A DNA stretch of 25,596 bases. Source: an uncultured Flavobacteriales bacterium. Lineage in GTDB: Bacteria > Bacteroidota > Bacteroidia > Flavobacteriales > Weeksellaceae. Below the pieces are notes generated by a model that worked only from the letters and a program-made list of their open reading frames with translations, was not told where the DNA came from and did not search any database. The stretch lies in the NCBI GenBank assembly GCA_937876095.1, contig CALFIE010000016.1:1-25596 (forward strand). The letters are read 5' to 3'. Every line of letters starts with the position of its first letter. Positions within the stretch are counted from its first letter, which is position 1. The position numbers and the translations under genes are program-made. Positions 1 to 8,061 of this stretch are shown piece by piece.

Positions 1-3000
1 ATACTTTTACAGCTGGATCTGGTGGTACTGCGATTACAGGAACGGCTGTAACTGCTGCAACATCGAATGCAACAAGTGGTCCAAAATATGTTAATGGAAC
101 TAATAGTATAGATGTAATTGCAAGAGGTGGAACTGCAGCTTTAACGGGTAATTCAACAACAGTAACATTTCCTATTCCTGTTACCATGAGTGAATTCAAC
201 GTAAGAAGTATTTCTTGTGCGAATGGATCAGCCTCTGTTGCTCCCAATTATGATGAGATACAAATTGTTGAATTTTATTTAGGTGCAGATAGGGTTTATT
301 TTGATGGTACTCCGTTTACTTCAACTGCAGGAACCATCTACAAACACCCATATTATAGTGGTATAGATGCTACTTATAATACTATAGGCCCCTATTATAA
401 TAAAATAACTGGGGTAGCATATCCATCCAATGTAACAATCAATCCGGCAAGTCCAGCATATCCTGGTACAGGAGCGGTAGAGGTTAATTATAGATTTGTT
501 ATCAACCAAGCAATTGATAGAATTGTTGTGAAACAAGCTCCTGCTGGGAAAAATGATAATGTAGGGTTTACTTTTTACGGAATTTGTTCTGGATTACAAG
601 ATACCGATAATGATACGATACCAGATCATTTGGATTTAGATAGTGATAACGATGGTTGTCCAGATGCTATAGAAGGAGGAGCAAACATTACTGCATCTCA
701 GCTTGTTACTGCAGGAGGAACTGTAACTGTTGGTACAGGTTCTACTTCATCTAATGTAAATTTAGCCAATTCTTCAGCAGGTGTTGATGCAAATGGAGTC
801 CCACTTACTACTGGTGCTTCAGGTCAAAGTGTTGGGAATTCTACTAATGCTACGGCAAATGATTGTAGCATAACAGCAGTAGACGATCCTGTAAATGTTT
901 CACCTGGAGTAGCTACCCCAGGAAACGTACTAACCAACGATACAGCTGGTGCTACTTTATCGGTTTCTGCTGCACAATATTATAATTCCTCAGGAACCCT
1001 TGTTACACTTCCATTAGGTACAGCTACACAAATTTACACCTCTACAGGTACTTTAGCTGGTACATTGACCTTGAATTCTAATGGTGCTTATACATTTACT
1101 TCTGCATCAGGATTCTCAGGAAGCGTTCCGGTGAATTACACCGCATTGAGTACAGCAGGATCTACAGATAATGCAGTCTTGACGTTGAATGTATTTCCTG
1201 ATTCAGATGGTGATGGTTTTCCAGATAATATAGATCTAGATGATGATAATGATGGAATTTTAGATACGGTAGAAAATTCTTGTGATAACCCATTAATCTC
1301 ATGGGAAATAGGAACTACTAATGGACAATCAGTTGCTAATTTCTTTACAGGTTCAGGAGCAACTGCAGTGGTTACTACAACCATCACCAGTGGTGGAATG
1401 TTAGGTACTTATCCTACTTATATTACATCTACTTCTACGAATACCATCAAAGCACTATCATTTGGTGGTACTACAACAGTCCCAAATACTTTAGGAGCTA
1501 AAACCGTTATTCAGTTTGATGAAAAAGTAACCATTGGTAATTTTGAAGTAGCAAGTTTAGGCTGTGCAAATGCCTCTTTAAGTTATAATGAAATATCAAC
1601 CGTTAAATTTTATAGTGGTACTACCCAAGTAATCTTTAGTGGTACTTTGTTTGCAGATCCAGGAAAAACAGTTTATGCTCATTCATCATATCCTACGGTG
1701 TATTACGATTCTTCTACAGGAATTGCTTATCCAGCAGATATGACTGCTACAAGACCTGCTGACAAAGGAGAAGCAAATTACAGATTTAACCTTAATACTC
1801 CTATTGATCGTATAGAAATACAGCAATATACAGGAGCTAAACAATTTAATGTAGGCTTCTTAATGGCCGGTGTATGTTCAGTAACAAAAGATAACGATGG
1901 AGATGGTATTGCAGATTATTTAGACTTGGATAGTGATAATGATGGTTGTCAAGATGCTATAGAAGGTGGCGGCGGTTTCACTAATGCTAACCTTGTAAGT
2001 TCAGGAGGAACAGTAACAGTAGGAACAGGTTCAACAACAACAAATATGAATTTATGTGGTGGAACAACTTGTGTAGATAGCAATGGGGTACCAACTATTG
2101 CAGGTAGTGGAGGTCAGACCATAGGTAACTCTCAAAATGCAGCATTAAGTAATTGTTTCATAGATGCCATTAAAGATATCAATCAAACACCTGCTGGTGT
2201 ATCAGTTTCTGGCAATGTAACTACCAACGATGAATCTGGTAGTGCAATTACTGTACAATCTGCTCAATTCTACAATTCAGCGGGAACACTTACCAATTTA
2301 CCATTGGGAACATCAACACAAATATATACTCCTACAGGAACATTAGCTGGAAGCATTACTCTTAATGCGGATGGAACTTATACCTTTGTTCCTGCAACTG
2401 GATTTACAGGAAATGTACCTGTTAATTATACCGCAGTAAATACGGTTGGAAATACCGATACCACCACTCTTGAAATCACCGTAATACCAGATATTAGTTT
2501 TGCGGCAAATGATTCCCCAATTGCAGAGAACGATAATGCTGCAACTGAGCTCAATACTCCAGTTTCTTCTAATGCATTATCAAATGATAGTGATCCTGAA
2601 GGAAATACCTTAACCATTACAGGTGCTAATCAAGGAGCAACAACTATTACATTGGGTTCTGGAACCACCGTTTCTGGTATAGATGCTAATGGTAATGCTG
2701 TAGCAAATGCGGGTAGTATTGTACTAAATGCAGATGGAACCTACACCTTTACTCCAAATACAGGATTTACAGGTACTGTAAACCCTATTACTTATACCAT
2801 CTCAGATGGTAATGGAGGAACAGATACGGCCACCATTAATATTGCGGTTTATCCAAATAGTGGAAATTCAACCTATGCAAATGATGATGCAAATTCAGCA
2901 CCTAAAGGAACTACAATGACAGGTAATGTGTTAACCAATGATACTGATCCAGAAGGTAATACACAGACTGTTACTGCTGCAACCACACTAGGTGGAACAA

Positions 3001-3485
3001 GCATAACAATAGGAACTGCAACTTCATTAACTGGGGTAGGGACATTAACATTGAATTCAAATGGAACTTATACTTTTGTTCCTGATGCAAATTATGTGGG
3101 GACCACAGCTGTTGTATATACTATTTGTGACGATGGCATCCCAAGTGTATGTGATCAAGCTACCTTATATTTAACAGAACTTGCTTTAGGAGTTTGCTAC
3201 AACAATGCAAATACGGGTACTACTGGTATTGATTCAAAACATGGCATTACCCTATTACAAAGAGCTGCTGCAGATAATGGCAATTGGCCGATGATAAGAA
3301 AATCAGCACATACCGTATTGGAGTCTAACACCAAAGGTTTTGTGGTAACCAGAGTTGCAAAAGCAAATCTTGGTAATATTACGAATCCACAAGAAGGTAT
3401 GATGGTTTATGATACTACAGACAAATGTCTTAAAATTTATACCGACAGTGCATGGAAATGCTTTAGCACTCCTTCTTGTCCTTAA
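1..3485 (+). CDS. Large repeat-built surface protein (Ig-like / calcium-binding repeats), 5' end outside window
   Basis: The frame is open from position 3, upstream of the first ATG (186), so the gene starts before the window; about 1,160 residues are visible. The visible part contains, in order: a Gly/Thr/Ser-rich beta domain with conserved Cys (to about 590); an Asp-rich thrombospondin type 3-like calcium motif (600-680); an Ig/cadherin-like unit (about 880-1195); another Asp-rich motif (1200-1275); a second copy of the beta domain (about 1340-1885); an Asp-rich motif (1890-1970); an Ig-like unit (about 2170-2490); and two cadherin-like units with ND.DPEGN and DGTYTF.P..GFTG signatures (about 2510-2865 and 2877-3190). 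A distinct tail of about 95 residues ends in EGMMVYDTTDKCLKIY and CF. This architecture suits a secreted adhesin or cell-surface fibre; that role is inferred. No typical type IX secretion C-terminal domain is obvious. The gene precedes 3535-4071 by 49 bases and is probably co-transcribed with it. Confidence 0.85.
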   Translation, partial: TFTAGSGGTAITGTAVTAATSNATSGPKYVNGTNSIDVIARGGTAALTGNSTTVTFPIPVTMSEFNVRSISCANGSASVAPNYDEIQIVEFYLGADRVYFDGTPFTSTAGTIYKHPYYSGIDATYNTIGPYYNKITGVAYPSNVTINPASPAYPGTGAVEVNYRFVINQAIDRIVVKQAPAGKNDNVGFTFYGICSGLQDTDNDTIPDHLDLDSDNDGCPDAIEGGANITASQLVTAGGTVTVGTGSTSSNVNLANSSAGVDANGVPLTTGASGQSVGNSTNATANDCSITAVDDPVNVSPGVATPGNVLTNDTAGATLSVSAAQYYNSSGTLVTLPLGTATQIYTSTGTLAGTLTLNSNGAYTFTSASGFSGSVPVNYTALSTAGSTDNAVLTLNVFPDSDGDGFPDNIDLDDDNDGILDTVENSCDNPLISWEIGTTNGQSVANFFTGSGATAVVTTTITSGGMLGTYPTYITSTSTNTIKALSFGGTTTVPNTLGAKTVIQFDEKVTIGNFEVASLGCANASLSYNEISTVKFYSGTTQVIFSGTLFADPGKTVYAHSSYPTVYYDSSTGIAYPADMTATRPADKGEANYRFNLNTPIDRIEIQQYTGAKQFNVGFLMAGVCSVTKDNDGDGIADYLDLDSDNDGCQDAIEGGGGFTNANLVSSGGTVTVGTGSTTTNMNLCGGTTCVDSNGVPTIAGSGGQTIGNSQNAALSNCFIDAIKDINQTPAGVSVSGNVTTNDESGSAITVQSAQFYNSAGTLTNLPLGTSTQIYTPTGTLAGSITLNADGTYTFVPATGFTGNVPVNYTAVNTVGNTDTTTLEITVIPDISFAANDSPIAENDNAATELNTPVSSNALSNDSDPEGNTLTITGANQGATTITLGSGTTVSGIDANGNAVANAGSIVLNADGTYTFTPNTGFTGTVNPITYTISDGNGGTDTATINIAVYPNSGNSTYANDDANSAPKGTTMTGNVLTNDTDPEGNTQTVTAATTLGGTSITIGTATSLTGVGTLTLNSNGTYTFVPDANYVGTTAVVYTICDDGIPSVCDQATLYLTELALGVCYNNANTGTTGIDSKHGITLLQRAAADNGNWPMIRKSAHTVLESNTKGFVVTRVAKANLGNITNPQEGMMVYDTTDKCLKIYTDSAWKCFSTPSCP
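3..2490 (+). repeat. Two diverged copies of a ~1.3-kb coding super-unit
   Basis: The protein segment beginning at 3 (TFTAGSGGTAI) matches the one at about 1341 (FFTGSGATAV). MSEFNV at 186 matches IGNFEV at 1533. The Asp-rich motif at 600 matches that at 1890, including DLDSDNDGC.DAIEGG, and the following GGTVTVGTGST and PLGT.TQIYT.TGTLAG stretches also match. The offset between copies is about 1.29-1.35 kb. Each copy comprises a beta domain, a calcium-binding motif and an Ig-like unit. The DNA has diverged clearly, so the duplication is old. Further copies may lie upstream of the window. Confidence 0.8.
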
Positions 3486-3534
3486 AATAAATTCTTCATC
3501 AATTAAAATTTTTAATTTTTTAAAAATACAACTT

Positions 3535-4071
3535 ATGAAATCAATATTCAATATACTATTACTTACCATATCAGGAGTAGCCTACTCGCAAGTAATCATA
3601 GGAGATGACTTAGGAACAGCAACTAATAAAACATCTGTATTACTAGAATTTGCAAACACAGGAAACAAGGGTATTATTTTACCTTATGTTAGAACCATGC
3701 CGAGTTCTCCAACCGAAGGAACGATACTATTAGACGCAAGTACCTCAACGACTGCTAGAATAAAATTCTACAATGGAAGTTGGGTGGATTTGAGTGGGCA
3801 AAATGCCGATTTAACAACGGCGCTAACAAGTCAGCCAACAGGAATAACAGAATCCAACGCGAAAGCGATAATTGGAGCGGATACTAGTACTGCTGACGGA
3901 GTTCTTGTGTTAGAATCTCAAACTAAAGCCATGGTACTCCCAATAGTACCAAGTACAGATGATGTACCGAGTCCTTCTCCTGGTATGATGGTTTATGTGA
4001 ACAAAACAGGTGCTAAAAGATTAGCAGTATACAACGGAAATAAATGGAGCTTCTGGGCGCCTACTAATTAA
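3535..4071 (+). CDS. Small exported protein with two tip modules shared with the upstream surface protein
   Basis: The product is 178 residues. The start is set at the ATG at 3535 because it begins a signal peptide (residues 1-19, ending AYSQ); the longer frame from 3409 would overlap the upstream gene without reason. Two related modules follow. The first (about 33-88) runs SVLLEFANTGNKGIILPYV, EGTILLD, FYNGSWVDL. The second (about 122-174) runs GVLVLESQTKAMVLPIV, PGMMVYV, VYNGNKWSF. The C-terminus of the upstream protein has the same order: TVLESNTKGFVVTRV, EGMMVYD, IYTDSAWKCF. This kind of beta module is common in Bacteroidota secreted proteins, but I know no established function for it. 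The product is probably secreted and may work with the large protein. A strong terminator follows at 4110. Confidence 0.75.
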   Translation: MKSIFNILLLTISGVAYSQVIIGDDLGTATNKTSVLLEFANTGNKGIILPYVRTMPSSPTEGTILLDASTSTTARIKFYNGSWVDLSGQNADLTTALTSQPTGITESNAKAIIGADTSTADGVLVLESQTKAMVLPIVPSTDDVPSPSPGMMVYVNKTGAKRLAVYNGNKWSFWAPTN

Positions 4072-4109
4072 TTGTGGTTAGACTTAATCTAATTTTTTTA
4101 CATAATAAT

Positions 4110-4145
4110 AAAGGTGAGATCTTTCTCACCTTTATTTATTTATTT
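4110..4145 (+). terminator. Rho-independent terminator after the surface-protein genes
   Basis: A perfect 10-bp stem (AAAGGTGAGA at 4110-4119 with TCTCACCTTT at 4124-4133) has a 4-base loop and is followed by a T-rich tail (4134-4145). It lies between convergent genes. Confidence 0.85.
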
Positions 4146-4163
4146 ATGTCTTAATAATTTTTC

Positions 4164-4460
4164 CTAATCAGAAGTCAGTTTGTTTGTTTTTGGTGATTCT
4201 GTAGCACTATTATTTTGTGCAATTGGCATGGTAACATTCTCTGTAATTTCTAAGACAGAAGCATCATATAGAAATTCTTGTTTCCCAGTTTGTATATTAA
4301 AGAAGGTAAGTTTGTCTTTATCATAAACTAAATTTTTGTAATAAATTTTCTCTTTGGTTTGTGTAATGATTAATCCGTTATCAGATTTTGCAGGAATGGT
4401 AACTTGCGCAAACACAAACAATGTGAAAGTACAAAAAAAGAGGGTTAATAGTTTTTTCAT
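4164..4460 (-). CDS. Small exported protein of unknown function
   Basis: The product is 98 residues. The first 19 form a clear signal peptide (MKKLLTLFFCTFTLFVFAQ) with an FAQ cleavage site, as in the neighbouring exported proteins. The mature part, about 79 residues, is hydrophilic: a segment with beta potential (NGLIITQTKEKIYYKNLVYDKDKLTFFN) is followed by a Ser/Asn/Thr-rich tail. It has no cysteine in the mature part and no catalytic motif I recognise. It lies 66 bases downstream of the serine dehydratase stop, with no clear promoter of its own. It is likely periplasmic or secreted; I assign no function. Confidence 0.6.
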   Translation of the reverse strand: MKKLLTLFFCTFTLFVFAQVTIPAKSDNGLIITQTKEKIYYKNLVYDKDKLTFFNIQTGKQEFLYDASVLEITENVTMPIAQNNSATESPKTNKLTSD

Positions 4461-4526
4461 TGTTTATAAATATAGAAAAATTATTGAATTTATTTAGATT
4501 TTACAAGTGGTAAAATTCATACTATT

Positions 4527-5945
4527 TTAACATTCTGCAACATTTACCGCAACTGCCAATCCAGCTTCAGAAGTTTCTTTATATTTAGAATTCATATCTA
4601 GAGCTGTTTCCCACATACTTTTTATGACTTCATCTAGTGAAACTCGCGCTTTGCTAGGATCGCTATCTAGTGCAATTTGTGATGCGGTAATTGCTTTCAT
4701 AGCGCCCATAGAATTTCTTTCGATACAAGGTATTTGCACCAATCCTCCAATTGGATCGCAGGTTAAACCAAGATGATGTTCCATCGCAATTTCAGCCGCC
4801 ATCAAAACTTGTTCTGGTGTTCCACCACAAATTTCGGTAAGTCCAGCTGCAGCCATTGCAGAAGAGACACCAATTTCTGCTTGACAACCTCCCATTGCTG
4901 CAGAAATCGTAGCATTTTTTTTGAAAAGGGTGCCAATTTCTCCTGCTACCAATAGAAACCGAATAATAGCTTGCTCACTTACAAATTCAGTAAAACATTG
5001 AGAATACATCAAAACTGCAGGTATCACTCCACTTGCACCATTGGTTGGTGCAGTAATAATTCTACCAAAACTCGCGTTTTCTTCGTTCACTGCAAGTGCA
5101 AAACAAGAAATCCATCTGGTAATTTGATCAAAATTTTTGGGAGATTTTTTCACAAGATCTAGCCATTCTTCCTTATTTTGGTAAGATTGGTCTTTCAATA
5201 ATTTTTTATTAAAATCTGCAGCACGTCTACTTACTTGCAAACCTCCTGGTAAAATCCCTTGTTTGCCAACTCCTTTGTAGATACACTCTTTTATTTGTTC
5301 CCAAATATAGAGTGCTTCTTTTTCGGTTTCAGATTGGCTGCGCCAAGATTCTTCATTAATGAAAATCAGGTCAGAAATTCTAGAAAGCCCTAATTGTTTG
5401 CAATATTTAATAATATCACCACCAGAATGACAAGGATAAAGAGTTCTGATGCACATTTTCTCCATAGAACTTTCGTTTTGGGTGGCTATGAATCCTCCTC
5501 CTACCGAATAATAATCTTGCAAAATTTCGGTACCGTTTTCAAAAATCGCTCTAAAAATCATACCGTTTGGATGAAAATCTAGTGATTTTTCTTTATTTAA
5601 AATTAAATGTTTACCTTCTACAAACGGAATTAATTTTTCACCACCAAGATGTATTAATCTCTGATCTCGGATTTTTGCAATTTTTTGATCAATAGTATTG
5701 GTATCTATGGTTTTGAAATCTTCACCAGAAAGTCCGAGCAAAGCAGCAATATCGGTACCATGACCAATTCCCGTTTTTGCCAACGAACCGAAAAATTCTA
5801 CGTAAATTTCACTGACTTCTGATAACACAAAATCGGTACGAATTTGTTTCAAAAAATTGTCGGCAGCATTCCAAGGTCCCATTGTATGAGAACTAGAAGG
5901 ACCAATTCCTACCTTAATGATTTCAAAAACTGATATGGACTGCAT
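4527..5945 (-). CDS. sdaA: L-serine ammonia-lyase, iron-sulfur dependent, single chain
   Basis: The product is 472 residues and converts L-serine to pyruvate and ammonia in the cytoplasm using a [4Fe-4S] cluster. The N-terminal half holds the GPSSSHTMGP motif (residues 15-24) typical of the beta domain. The alpha domain has GRIITAPTNGASG, GGCQAEIG, GLTCDPIGG and IPCIERN. Cluster cysteines are at about 354, 396 and 407, with the same 42/11 spacing as in characterised type 2 enzymes. The last residue of the protein is Cys472, which fits the known tail-in-mouth arrangement in which the C-terminal cysteine binds the fourth iron. I chose the ATG at 5945 because a -7 box (5964-5971) lies just upstream; the longer frame from 5966 would begin inside that box. 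The length is normal for the family. Confidence 0.95.
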   Translation of the reverse strand: MQSISVFEIIKVGIGPSSSHTMGPWNAADNFLKQIRTDFVLSEVSEIYVEFFGSLAKTGIGHGTDIAALLGLSGEDFKTIDTNTIDQKIAKIRDQRLIHLGGEKLIPFVEGKHLILNKEKSLDFHPNGMIFRAIFENGTEILQDYYSVGGGFIATQNESSMEKMCIRTLYPCHSGGDIIKYCKQLGLSRISDLIFINEESWRSQSETEKEALYIWEQIKECIYKGVGKQGILPGGLQVSRRAADFNKKLLKDQSYQNKEEWLDLVKKSPKNFDQITRWISCFALAVNEENASFGRIITAPTNGASGVIPAVLMYSQCFTEFVSEQAIIRFLLVAGEIGTLFKKNATISAAMGGCQAEIGVSSAMAAAGLTEICGGTPEQVLMAAEIAMEHHLGLTCDPIGGLVQIPCIERNSMGAMKAITASQIALDSDPSKARVSLDEVIKSMWETALDMNSKYKETSEAGLAVAVNVAEC

Positions 5946-5963
5946 TCTTTTTTTTATTAAAAA

Positions 5964-5971
5964 CAAATATA
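5964..5971 (-). promoter_or_regulatory. -7 element of the sdaA promoter (TATATTTG)
   Basis: On the minus strand the sequence is TATATTTG, an exact TAnnTTTG match 18 bases before the sdaA ATG. No convincing -33 TTG was found at the expected distance. Confidence 0.5.
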
Positions 5972-5988
5972 CCTTTTATATCTATATT

Positions 5989-6636
5989 TTATTTTCTTTG
6001 TTCAAAAATTTCTTGCAAAATTTGATTGACTTCTTTGTACTTTGTGACAGGAAAAAAATGATTTGCTCTTTTTATTACATAATCAGGTTTGCAATATTGT
6101 ATGGGAAATACTAAGTCTTTTTCTGCCGAAACTTGTATTACTTTTGGGTTGGGTTCAAATTGCCACTGTACGATTTGTTGCAAACTCCATTTCAAATAAT
6201 GGGTATCTCTTACTACAAAATATTCCCAAAATTTTGGATTGGGTTCGAAGAGATTTTTCATATTTTGGAAATTTCGAATGGCTCTTTCTTCAAAAAATTT
6301 TTTTGGTATTTTTGAAAAAAAAGGTACATTTCGTAGAATTTTGATTGAGGGAGCTAATTCTCTAGGAGATTTCATACTTCCTAAAACAACTACTTTTTCT
6401 GCAGGAGTAATTCGATCTATTTCTTGCACCAAAACTCCACCAAATGAGTAACCCAACAAACAAAATGGATCGGTTGTATCTATTGATTCCATCATTCTAC
6501 GTATATAATGATCAAATTTCTCATTTCGCAAAGGAATCAACCAATCCAAAAAAACAGGTTGTAAATGATCTGGAAAATGGATTTTTGAGAACACTTTTCG
6601 GTCTGCTCCTAATCCACTTATGATATAAATTTTCAC
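5989..6636 (-). CDS. Alpha/beta hydrolase fold protein
   Basis: The product is 215 residues and cytoplasmic (no signal peptide). Residues 4-13 (YIISGLGADR) form the first strand and oxyanion region. GYSFGG (62-67) is the nucleophile elbow, with Ser64 the probable nucleophile. SAEKDLVFP supplies the likely acid Asp and ANHFFPV the likely catalytic His. The substrate cannot be read from the sequence; an esterase or thioesterase is possible. The start is GTG at 6636: an in-frame TAA lies a few codons upstream, and no ATG precedes the conserved N-terminal strand. The gene ends 43 bases before the sdaA ATG, on the same strand. It may be partly co-transcribed with sdaA, although sdaA has its own -7 box. 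Confidence 0.8.
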   Translation of the reverse strand: MKIYIISGLGADRKVFSKIHFPDHLQPVFLDWLIPLRNEKFDHYIRRMMESIDTTDPFCLLGYSFGGVLVQEIDRITPAEKVVVLGSMKSPRELAPSIKILRNVPFFSKIPKKFFEERAIRNFQNMKNLFEPNPKFWEYFVVRDTHYLKWSLQQIVQWQFEPNPKVIQVSAEKDLVFPIQYCKPDYVIKRANHFFPVTKYKEVNQILQEIFEQRK

Positions 6637-6670
6637 AAAATTTGGTTTTTGTTAATTATTTTAGGTAAAA

Positions 6671-6701
6671 ATAACAAAAAAGAGCAGTAAAAACTGCTCT
6701 T
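6671..6701 (-). terminator. Terminator after the first YceI gene
   Basis: A perfect 9-bp stem (AAGAGCAGT at 6680-6688 with ACTGCTCTT at 6693-6701) has an AAAA loop. On the minus strand a run of T (6671-6680) follows the stem, as expected for a rho-independent terminator of the gene ending at 6724. Confidence 0.85.
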
Positions 6702-6723
6702 AATTTTACTATTTCAAAAAAAA

Positions 6724-7302
6724 TTATTTAGTAACGAAGGTCAATTTAAACACTATTTCATCTTTAATAAAAATATTTGGACGAGATGAACGATAAAAAA
6801 TATCATAATCTTGTCTGTTAAGTTGAAATTTATCTGATTCTATACTCACTTTTTTTCCGTTAACCATCACATTTGCAGGAAAAGTAATGGTGTGAGTTCT
6901 TCCATGCATAGACAAATCTGCCCAAATTATCGAATTGAATTCTTCATTAGGTCTAGATTCTATTTTTTTCAAAGTAAATTTTGCAAACGGGTATTTTTTT
7001 ACGAAAAAATAATCGGAACTACGCAATCTTTTGGTAAGTGCAGCCATTTCATCTGCTGGCAAATCGCTGTTGGTAAGAGATCGCATATCCAGAAGAACTT
7101 CTCCTTCCTCTATTTTACTATTATTACCGAAGGTAAATTTTCCACTTTTTACTTTTATGGTTCCCATATTAGAAGAGGGTTCGTTGTCTACCACCTGATG
7201 CATCCAAAATTGTACAGAAGAAGAAGCAGGTAGAACTTTTGAAGGTTTTTGTGCAAAAACCAAAACACCGAGAAAAAAGAAAATTACAGTTAATTTTTTC
7301 AT
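6724..7302 (-). CDS. YceI-family periplasmic lipocalin-like protein (copy 1)
   Basis: The product is 192 residues with a signal peptide at 1-18 (LVFAQ). The mature part fits the YceI fold, a lipocalin-like beta barrel that in characterised members binds polyisoprenoid lipids. Visible landmarks are the GTIKVKSGKFTF strand, the LLDMRSL..SDLP segment, LRSSDYFFVKKYPFAKFTL (counterpart of the D.FF...FP.A.F motif), the MHGRTHTITFP strand and a C-terminal KDEIVFKLTF strand. It lies directly downstream of a second YceI gene in the same direction; the two proteins are clearly diverged. Each gene has its own terminator, so they may be separate transcripts. A role in envelope lipid or stress biology is inferred from the family only. 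Confidence 0.85.
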   Translation of the reverse strand: MKKLTVIFFFLGVLVFAQKPSKVLPASSSVQFWMHQVVDNEPSSNMGTIKVKSGKFTFGNNSKIEEGEVLLDMRSLTNSDLPADEMAALTKRLRSSDYFFVKKYPFAKFTLKKIESRPNEEFNSIIWADLSMHGRTHTITFPANVMVNGKKVSIESDKFQLNRQDYDIFYRSSRPNIFIKDEIVFKLTFVTK

Positions 7303-7389
7303 TTTTATATTATTTGATTGAACTAAGATACTGATTTATTTTTTAGACTAACTATTAGAAATCCATTTTTTTGAAATATTTCTCAACAA

Positions 7390-7424
7390 AAATAAAAAAA
7401 AAGAGCAGAATTCTCTGCTCTTTT
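7390..7424 (-). terminator. Terminator after the second YceI gene
   Basis: A perfect 11-bp stem (7399-7409 with 7414-7424; core AGAGCAGA/TCTGCTCT) has a 4-base loop ATTC. On the minus strand it is followed by a T-rich run (7391-7400). The core resembles that of the terminator at 6680-6701. Confidence 0.85.
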
Positions 7425-7445
7425 GTACAAATATTTTGACAATAT

Positions 7446-8012
7446 TTATTTTGCCGTAATTTTCACCAACATGTCAATGTCATCTTTTATCAAAACATCT
7501 TTCATAGTAGATTGATAAGTGATATCAAATTTTTGTCTGTCAAAAGAGAATTTATTCGACACCAAAGTAAGTACTCTTTTAGAATAAGCAATTTTTGCAG
7601 GGAATGAAACTACGCTAGTTTTACCTTTTGCAGTTAGGTTTCCACTTACCAATGAGTTGTACATTTTGTCTTTATTTTCTTTTACCGATGTAATGGTAAA
7701 TGTTGCTGTAGGAAATTTTTCTACTTCAAAGAAATCTCCGTCTTTCAGGTGAGCATTTAGTTTTGCTTGGTAATCACCTGTTAAATCTTCAGTATTGATG
7801 GTCGTCATATCAAAAACAAACGTTCCTGATGCGATTTTGTTTCCTTTCATCACTACGCTTCCTGATTTCAATTTTAGGGTTCCATCATGCGAAGATGCTT
7901 CTGATTTGGCAATTTTGTATCCCCACCAATGAATGTCAGATGCTACTACTTTTTTTGTTTGTCCGAAAGCAACACTGCTAACAAGAATAAATGCTAATAC
8001 GAGTTTTTTCAT
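7446..8012 (-). CDS. YceI-family periplasmic lipocalin-like protein (copy 2)
   Basis: The product is 188 residues. The ATG at 8012 was chosen because it opens a signal peptide (MKKLVLAFILVSSVAFGQ), and because the longer frame from 8045 would begin upstream of the promoter -7 box at 8032-8039. The mature protein shows YceI landmarks: HWWGYK near the start, SHDGTLKLKSG, the DMTTINTEDL segment, KDGDFFEVEKFPTATFTI, KGKTSVVSFPAKI, the FSFDRQKFDITY strand, and a final KDDIDMLVKITAK strand. The product is exported, with a likely lipid-binding beta-barrel fold by family. It is followed by a strong terminator, so read-through into copy 1 should be limited. Confidence 0.9.
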   Translation of the reverse strand: MKKLVLAFILVSSVAFGQTKKVVASDIHWWGYKIAKSEASSHDGTLKLKSGSVVMKGNKIASGTFVFDMTTINTEDLTGDYQAKLNAHLKDGDFFEVEKFPTATFTITSVKENKDKMYNSLVSGNLTAKGKTSVVSFPAKIAYSKRVLTLVSNKFSFDRQKFDITYQSTMKDVLIKDDIDMLVKITAK

Positions 8013-8031
8013 TTGTAAAATTATTTTTTTG

Positions 8032-8061
8032 CAAATGTATTCCATTTCGGATTTCCTCCAA
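8032..8061 (-). promoter_or_regulatory. Bacteroidota-type promoter of the second YceI gene
   Basis: On the minus strand TTG (8061-8059) is followed after 19 bases by TACATTTG (8039-8032), an exact fit to TTG-N19-TAnnTTTG. The ATG at 8012 follows after 19 bases. This supports the short start. Confidence 0.75.

Noticed and set aside
600..2500. CRISPR-like or tandem DNA repeats suggested by the recurring words.
   Set aside because: The repeats are in frame, diverged at DNA level and explained by protein domains; there are no equal spacers.
3200..3485. Type IX secretion C-terminal sorting domain in the large surface protein.
   Set aside because: The tail is a different module (EGMMVYD, CLKIY, WKCF) and lacks the usual pattern of that domain.
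3409..3534. Longer start for the small exported protein.
   Set aside because: It overlaps the upstream gene out of frame and would bury the signal peptide that starts at 3535.
8013..8045. Longer start of the second YceI gene.
   Set aside because: It begins upstream of the -7 box and would put 11 residues in front of a clean signal peptide.
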